64,000 nt of DNA, from contig JAKPTE010000016.1 in assembly GCA_029571215.1 (NCBI GenBank), positions 124,001-188,000 on the forward strand, in the 5' to 3' direction. Each line of letters begins with the position of its first letter. Within the stretch, counting starts at the first letter, position 1. The stretch is from Bacteroidota bacterium (GTDB taxonomy: Bacteria > Bacteroidota > Bacteroidia > Bacteroidales > JAAYUG01). Under the pieces are notes generated by a model, which saw only the letters and a list, made by a program, of their open reading frames with translations, did not search any database and was not told the DNA's origin. This document shows, in pieces, positions 57,971 through 64,000 of the stretch. Position numbers and translations under genes: made by a program.

Positions 57971-59317
57971 TCACCTGACAGAAGGATACCGCACAATAAC
58001 TTTATTTTTCCATTTACCGGTTTTGTAATACCAGAAGGCAATAAGCGTTCCGAAAAGCCATCCGGCAGGAATAGACCACCAGATTCCCTTTTCACCCATC
58101 CAGCCGGAAAGAAGGTAAGCCATTGGTATTCTGATAATCCACAGTGAAAAAATAGAGATAAACATAGGTATCAATGTATCACCAGCTCCTCTCATTACTC
58201 CTGTATAAAGGAACATAAGAGTAAACACCAGGTAAAAGGAACTGACAATTACAAGATACTCCCATCCTATACGAATAACATCCGGATCTTTGGTAAACCA
58301 TCCCATCATATAATGGCCGGTAAATATCACCAGCAATGTAACAATAACGGCTATTATGCCTGCAATAACAACGGTTTTCCTGAGCCCTCTGGCAACCCGT
58401 TCGGGTTTGTTGGCTCCCAGATTCTGACCAGTAAAAGTGGAGAGGGCCATGGAGAAATTCATGGCAGGAAGCAAAGCAAAGGAATCAATACGACCTGCAA
58501 CGGAATATGCCGCACTCACATTGGTACCATAGCTATTTACAATACCGTAAAGAAACAACATGCCCATGGAAACAAAGGTTTGCTGTATTCCACTGGGAAG
58601 GCCTATTCGCAAACTTTTCAGAAAAATGTCACGGTCAAAACGCATGTTTTTCAATGAGAATTGCAACAGGCATTCTTTTTTGTTCAAATACCATATGGCA
58701 ATAAAAAAGGCAGAACTCTGCGAAAGGATGGTTGCCCAGGCAGCACCGGCTATACCCCAATGAAAAACAGCCACAAACAGGAACACAAGGCATAGATTCA
58801 TCAGAGTGGCATATATAAGAAAATACAGCGGAGTTTTGGAATCCCCGATTCCCCTCAATGCAGAGGATGTTCCGTTGTATCCGAAAAAAAACACCAGTCC
58901 GAGAAGGTATGTGTTCATAAAGGTCGTGGCCATGGGGACAACTTCTTCGGGCAGGCGGGTTACCCGGAATATCCATTTTGATAGCAGCAAACCAATGACC
59001 GTAAGTAGCACAGAGGCGAAGAACAGAAAAATATACATGGTATCAACTGCCAGTTTCACCTTATCATATTGCTTTGCTCCGAAAAACTGGGCTATCACTA
59101 TGGTTGTTCCCATGGTAATTCCAACAACCAGAGAAATCAGTGCAAAAATGATCGGATAAGAAGCACCCACTGCTGCCAGTGCAGCTTTTCCCAGGTAGTT
59201 ACCAACAACTATGCTGTCAACGATACTGTAAAGCTGCTGGAATACATTTCCAAGCAGCATGGGCATTGTAAAATACAGAATTAGCTTGCCTTCTTCTCCC
59301 TCAGTAAGACTTTTCAT
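57971..59317 (-). CDS. MATE family efflux transporter
   Basis: MLLGNVFQQLYSIVDSIVVGNYLGKAALAAVGASYP; FTGQNLGANKPERVARGLRKT. Confidence 0.94.
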   Translation of the reverse strand: MKSLTEGEEGKLILYFTMPMLLGNVFQQLYSIVDSIVVGNYLGKAALAAVGASYPIIFALISLVVGITMGTTIVIAQFFGAKQYDKVKLAVDTMYIFLFFASVLLTVIGLLLSKWIFRVTRLPEEVVPMATTFMNTYLLGLVFFFGYNGTSSALRGIGDSKTPLYFLIYATLMNLCLVFLFVAVFHWGIAGAAWATILSQSSAFFIAIWYLNKKECLLQFSLKNMRFDRDIFLKSLRIGLPSGIQQTFVSMGMLFLYGIVNSYGTNVSAAYSVAGRIDSFALLPAMNFSMALSTFTGQNLGANKPERVARGLRKTVVIAGIIAVIVTLLVIFTGHYMMGWFTKDPDVIRIGWEYLVIVSSFYLVFTLMFLYTGVMRGAGDTLIPMFISIFSLWIIRIPMAYLLSGWMGEKGIWWSIPAGWLFGTLIAFWYYKTGKWKNKVIVRYPSVR

Positions 59318-59420
59318 TGCCTGTTAAACAACAAGGCACAAAGGTGATACAATTTTGTATCCAGTGCAATATGTATCGGAGTTATTTTAATTCCGAAAAA
59401 AACGGACCGGAACATAATTA

Positions 59421-60806
59421 TTACCCGACCGGTTTCAGATGAACGGTAAAATGACGGAGAATTGGTTGCTCCTTCACAATAGAATAACCGGTACGAATGA
59501 AATTTCGCCGTTCAAAAATCCGGGCCAGAGCTACGGCAGTATACAGCATATGGTTATCGGTATAAACCCTTCGCGGTATCGCCAATCTTACATATTCAAC
59601 CCGGGGATAGCGGTTTTCCCTTGTTACGGGATCTCTGTCAGCCATCAGGGTACCAATTTCTGCTGAACGGATACCGCCTTCCCGGTAAAGTTCCACAGCA
59701 AGTGTCTGTGCAACATACTGTTCACGTGGTACCAGGGGTAAAAAGGCCAAAGCATCAACAAACACAGCATGCCCGCCAAAGGGTTTCAAAACCGGCACTC
59801 CAAATTCATCCAGCTTCTTTCCTAAAAATTCCACCTGTCTGATCCTTGATTCAAGGTACTGTTCATCAACCACTTCCTCCAGTCCTTCTGCCAGAGCTTC
59901 CATATCCCTGCCGGCCATGCCTCCGTAAGTCAGAAAACCTTCAAACATGATGTTGTAAACCGAAGCCTTATCAAACACCTCTTTGCTGCGCATACCAATA
60001 AGTCCTCCGATGTTGACCAGTCCATCCTTTTTACAACTCATAGTAAACATGTCGGCATAGGAAAGCATTTCGGCCACAATCTCCCGCACAGAACGGTTTC
60101 TGAACCCCTCTTCCCTTTCTCTTATAAACCAGGCATTTTCAGCAAATCGTGCGGCATCAACCAATAGAGGAATTCCGTATTGACCGGCAAGCTTCTTTAC
60201 CAGCCGGATATTTTCAATTGAAACAGGCTGTCCTCCTACCGTGTTGCAGGTAAGGGTAAGGATGATAAAGGGTATCTTTTCTTTGCCATACCTCAGAATA
60301 ACATTTTCAAGCCGGCCAATATCAATATTACCCTTGAAGGGGTGACTGACAGATGTATCATAAGCTTCATCGATTGTGCAATCAATGGCAACTGCCTTTC
60401 GGAATTCAATGTGCCCCTTTGTAGTATCAAAGTGCGCATTTCCCGGAATGATATCCCCTTCCTTGACCAGTGCAGAAAATAGGACATTTTCTGCTGCCCG
60501 TCCTTGATGGACCGGAAGAAAAAAAGGGAATCCCAGAATTTCTTCTACAACCTTCTTCAATTTGTAGTACGATGAAGCACCAGCATAACTTTCATCTCCA
60601 TTCATGATAGCTGCCCACTGCTGTGCGCTCATGGCGCCGGTACCAGAATCGGTCAGCAAATCAATAAATACCTGATTGCTACGGAGGTTAAACAAATTGT
60701 AATGAGCTTCCTTAATCCATTGCTCACGCTGTTCACGGGTACTTCTGTATACCGGCTCAACAGTTTTTATTTTATATGATTCTGCAAAAGGAAAATCCAT
60801 AAGCAT
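59421..60806 (-). CDS. tnaA: Tryptophanase (beta-eliminating lyase family)
   Basis: FIDLLTDSGTGAMSAQQWAAIMNGDESYAGASSYY; PLLVDAARFAENAWFI; ADMFTMSCKKDGLVNIGG; AEIGTLMADRDPVT and RLAIPRRVYTDNHM closer to tryptophanase than tyrosine phenol-lyase. Confidence 0.85.
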   Translation of the reverse strand: MLMDFPFAESYKIKTVEPVYRSTREQREQWIKEAHYNLFNLRSNQVFIDLLTDSGTGAMSAQQWAAIMNGDESYAGASSYYKLKKVVEEILGFPFFLPVHQGRAAENVLFSALVKEGDIIPGNAHFDTTKGHIEFRKAVAIDCTIDEAYDTSVSHPFKGNIDIGRLENVILRYGKEKIPFIILTLTCNTVGGQPVSIENIRLVKKLAGQYGIPLLVDAARFAENAWFIREREEGFRNRSVREIVAEMLSYADMFTMSCKKDGLVNIGGLIGMRSKEVFDKASVYNIMFEGFLTYGGMAGRDMEALAEGLEEVVDEQYLESRIRQVEFLGKKLDEFGVPVLKPFGGHAVFVDALAFLPLVPREQYVAQTLAVELYREGGIRSAEIGTLMADRDPVTRENRYPRVEYVRLAIPRRVYTDNHMLYTAVALARIFERRNFIRTGYSIVKEQPILRHFTVHLKPVG

Positions 60807-61076
60807 GCGGGTTTAACAATCGTCTGAATTGGGAAAATCTTGACAGCTGCAATACTAAAAAGTATCGCGTTCTTTAATGTTCCGGAAAAGTTGTTTGCGC
60901 GACACGTCTGATGTGTGTTTTTCTATATGGAATAAGCAAAGATAACAACCCCGGTGAAAGATTAACATGTTATCGGGCAGAAACCCAGGTTTTCGGATTC
61001 TTTCAACCCGGAAAATGCATAAGATGTGTAACGCACCAATGCATTGTAAGTAGCTTATCAGGAGAATTTATCCGGG

Positions 61077-61871
61077 TTAAAACAACTTAGCAAGGACTTC
61101 ACCCAGCCGGGAAAAAACACCCAGCAACTGACCTGCCGACAGCAAAATGGCAGCCACAAGAAACCAACCTATAAAGCGTGCCCCTTTTCTTACAGCAACA
61201 TGGGAAGCGATCCATGCTCCGGCAATACTACCCACAGCCAGCAGGAGACCTGGAAGAACTCTCACCTGGTGATTGGCAAAAAAGATGACAAGGGCTGATA
61301 TTGTAAGGCACAACACCGTAAAGTTCTTATACGCATTTCCTGAAACCAGGTCTGTTTTTATGCCCAAAACGAGGGTGCCGAGCAGAAAAAAACCCACTCC
61401 TGCCTGAATAAAACCTCCATAAATCCCGACAAAAAACAGAGCTATTCCCTGCCAGAAACCCATCCGGAAAAGGTTTTCCTGTTGCCGGCCAAACCATTTT
61501 TCCGGTTTAATGAGGATCAACACCACCATAACCAGAAGAAGTATTCCAATGGCTTTGCGCATGAGATCTTCATTCAGGTCAACTGCAATCATGGCTCCCA
61601 GAAGGGAACCAACCACAGCAGGTGCTGCAATTATCAATCCTCTTCGAAACTGAAAATATCCATGTTTTCTGAAACTCAGGGTACTGGTAATCGTCTGAAA
61701 AAGAATTCCAAGCCGGTTTGTTCCATTGGCCACATTAGCCGGCATACCCAGAAATATCAGGAGAGGGAGTGTAATCAGGGAACCACTTCCGGCAATTGTA
61801 TTAATAAAACCTGCAGCAAAACCAGCCAGTATTACGGCTATTGCAGTATACCAGTACATAGCAGGAGCCAC
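61077..61871 (-). CDS. Sulfite exporter TauE/SafE family protein
   Basis: AGFAAGFINTIAGSGSLITLPLLIFLGMPANVANGTNRLGILFQ; repeated half GFIQAGVGFFLLGTLVLGIKTDLVSGNAYKNF. Confidence 0.93.
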   Translation of the reverse strand: MAPAMYWYTAIAVILAGFAAGFINTIAGSGSLITLPLLIFLGMPANVANGTNRLGILFQTITSTLSFRKHGYFQFRRGLIIAAPAVVGSLLGAMIAVDLNEDLMRKAIGILLLVMVVLILIKPEKWFGRQQENLFRMGFWQGIALFFVGIYGGFIQAGVGFFLLGTLVLGIKTDLVSGNAYKNFTVLCLTISALVIFFANHQVRVLPGLLLAVGSIAGAWIASHVAVRKGARFIGWFLVAAILLSAGQLLGVFSRLGEVLAKLF

Positions 61872-63152
61872 TTACCAGGCAAATAATGGAAATTCTTTCA
61901 TCATGGAATTTACTCTGGTTCGTATGCGTTCTATGACCTTATCATCTTCGTGATGGGACAGGATTTCATCAATCATCTCCACAATGGCAGGCATTGCATC
62001 TTCTTTCAGTCCGCGGGTTGTAATGGCAGGTGTGCCTACCCTAACACCGGAAGTCTGAAAGGGACTGCGGCTGTCGAACGGGACCATATTTTTGTTTAAG
62101 GTAATATCAGCTTTTACCAGGGCATTTTCAGCCGATTTTCCTGTCAGATCAGGGAATTTGGAGCGCAGGTCAATGAGCATCGAATGGTTGTCTGTGCCTC
62201 CGGAAATTACTTTATATCCTTTGTCCATAAAGGCCTTGGCCATGGTTCTGGCATTGGTGGCAACCTGTCTTACATAGGCTTCATAGGAATCAGAAAGGGC
62301 TTCATTGAAAGAAACTGCCTTCGCAGCGATAACATGCTCCAGAGGTCCTCCCTGAATGCCAGGGAATACAGCCGAATCAAGCATCTGCGTAATGGTTTTC
62401 AATTCACCCTTAGGGGTTTTGATTCCCCACGGGTTGGGAAAATCCTCCCCGACGAGGATCATTCCTCCGCGCGGTCCCCGTAAAGTTTTATGGGTAGTTG
62501 TTGTCACAATATGGCAATGTGGAAAAGGATTCCTGAGCAGTCCTTTTGCAATCAGGCCAGCAGGATGAGCAATGTCTGCCATCAGCAGGGCTCCAACCCT
62601 GTCGGCTATAGAACGCATGCGTGCGTAATCCCAATCGCGCGAATAAGCAGAGGCTCCTGCCACAATCAGACGTGGTTTTTCGCGCAGGGCAATTTCTTCC
62701 ATCCTGTCATAATCCACCATACCCGTATCAGGATTAAGCGTATAGGAAACAGCGCGATATAGTATGCCGGAATAATTGACAGGCGAACCATGGGTCAGAT
62801 GTCCTCCATGCGATAAATCAAGCCCCATAAGCGTGTCGCCGGGTTTCAGCACACACATCATGACAGCAGCATTGGCCTGCGCACCTGAATGGGGTTGAAC
62901 ATTGGCCCACGCTGCTCCGAACAATTTCTTCGCCCTATTAATGGCCAGCTGTTCGACTTCGTCTACCACCTGGCATCCTCCATAATAACGACGCCCGGGA
63001 TACCCTTCGGCATATTTATTGGTCAGTACCGACCCCATTGCTTTCAGAACCTGCTCGCTCACAAAATTTTCCGAAGCAATAAGTTCAATACCATGTATCT
63101 GACGTTCCTGTTCCTTCCGGATAAGATCAAAAATCTGATTGTCCTGTTCCAT
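61872..63152 (-). CDS. glyA: Serine hydroxymethyltransferase
   Basis: [59 protein letters not shown]. Confidence 0.97.
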   Translation of the reverse strand: MEQDNQIFDLIRKEQERQIHGIELIASENFVSEQVLKAMGSVLTNKYAEGYPGRRYYGGCQVVDEVEQLAINRAKKLFGAAWANVQPHSGAQANAAVMMCVLKPGDTLMGLDLSHGGHLTHGSPVNYSGILYRAVSYTLNPDTGMVDYDRMEEIALREKPRLIVAGASAYSRDWDYARMRSIADRVGALLMADIAHPAGLIAKGLLRNPFPHCHIVTTTTHKTLRGPRGGMILVGEDFPNPWGIKTPKGELKTITQMLDSAVFPGIQGGPLEHVIAAKAVSFNEALSDSYEAYVRQVATNARTMAKAFMDKGYKVISGGTDNHSMLIDLRSKFPDLTGKSAENALVKADITLNKNMVPFDSRSPFQTSGVRVGTPAITTRGLKEDAMPAIVEMIDEILSHHEDDKVIERIRTRVNSMMKEFPLFAW

Positions 63153-63272
63153 AGGATGATATTTAAAGTTTACCTTACAAAGTTCTCCATGATATTTTCG
63201 CTCAAAAATAGTGAAAAGTAATCTGCAGAAACCAGCATCTCCGAAAGCATATTTTTTCCTTTCTGGCTCTTT

Positions 63273-64000
63273 TTACTCTTCTGAGAATTCCTTCATCACG
63301 TTCCGGTAGGCAGAAAAAACCCTTGCACGTGAAATAAAACCCATGTATTTCCCCTTATCAATAACCGGCAGATTCCAGGACCGTGATTCTTCAAACTTAC
63401 TCACTATACTTTCCATACGTTCATTCAGATAAACATATGCAGGTGGCACATGCATGATGTTTTCCACGGAAATCATTTCGTACATATCCTTGTCAAACAT
63501 AATGTGCCGGATATCGTCGAGCATAACTATTCCGAGGAGATAACCTTCCTCATCGGTGACCGGAAAAATATTTCTTTTCGAAGCGGCCACGACCTTAACC
63601 AGGTCACCAAGGCGCATTTCCGGATGCACCGTAATAAAATCCGTTTCAATCAGATCGTTCAGATTCATCATGGTCAGCACGGCTTTGTCCTTGTGATGTG
63701 TAATAAGATCCCCTTCTTCAGCAAGCCGGCGATGATAAATTGAATGCGATTCAAATGACCGGATGGTCAGAAAGGAAATGGTTGAAGTAATAATAAGGGG
63801 AATAAACAACTGGTACCCGCCTGTAATTTCAGCAATCAAAAATATCGCGGTAAGAGGTGCATGCATAACACCCGACATCACCCCTGCCATGCCGGCCAGG
63901 GCAAAATTCCTTGAGGAAATTTCTCCAAAACCCAGATGATGCAATACGAATACAAGTAAATACCCAGCTATTCCACCCACGAACAGAGAAGGAGCAAAAA
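63273..64000 (-). CDS. ClC-type chloride channel protein with C-terminal CBS domain pair, partial (5' end outside window)
   Basis: Frame stays open to the window edge: FAPSLFVGGIAGYLL...FALAGMAGVMSGVMHAPLTAIFLIAEITGGY (ClC motifs) followed by two CBS domains. Confidence 0.92.
   Translation of the reverse strand, partial: FAPSLFVGGIAGYLLVFVLHHLGFGEISSRNFALAGMAGVMSGVMHAPLTAIFLIAEITGGYQLFIPLIITSTISFLTIRSFESHSIYHRRLAEEGDLITHHKDKAVLTMMNLNDLIETDFITVHPEMRLGDLVKVVAASKRNIFPVTDEEGYLLGIVMLDDIRHIMFDKDMYEMISVENIMHVPPAYVYLNERMESIVSKFEESRSWNLPVIDKGKYMGFISRARVFSAYRNVMKEFSEE

Noticed and set aside
59421-60806. Tyrosine phenol-lyase
   Set aside because: VEPVYRSTRE..., DSARF-like DAARFAENAWFI and AEIGTLMADRDPVT fit tryptophanase better; residual uncertainty noted.

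Overview
This is a chromosomal window from a Bacteroidota genome, probably Bacteroidales or Marinilabiliales-like. The assignment rests on gene content: PorP/SprF and a type-B T9SS C-terminal domain, DUF3822-rsmD, mqnA, and TTG-N17-21-TAnnTTTG promoters. Most of it is ordinary housekeeping: guaA (partial), rnz, rpsA, a ugd/uxs/rfbACD sugar-nucleotide cluster, phosphoglucomutase, rsmD, a three-subunit pnt operon, sucAB, HU, purB, mqnA, nadD, gmk, tnaA, glyA and a partial ClC channel, plus tRNA-Asp and tRNA-Ser. The unusual part is a co-oriented minus-strand locus at about 20.3-37.3 kb. It contains an ECF sigma factor with a TM/TPR anti-sigma-like partner, PorP/SprF, a type-B (gliding-motility C-term) protein, two small paralogous secreted proteins, and a 3804-aa modular beta-rich giant protein. 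The last three proteins lack a recognisable T9SS CTD but end in the same short motif (V-x-P-x-P-x-T-x-x-I-x-x-x-x-N). A second notable feature is an exact 52-bp duplication of the tRNA-Ser 3' end plus its terminator, 180 bp downstream. I saw no CRISPR array, rRNA, transposase or prophage. All assignments are from reading the sequence and family knowledge; no database search was run.
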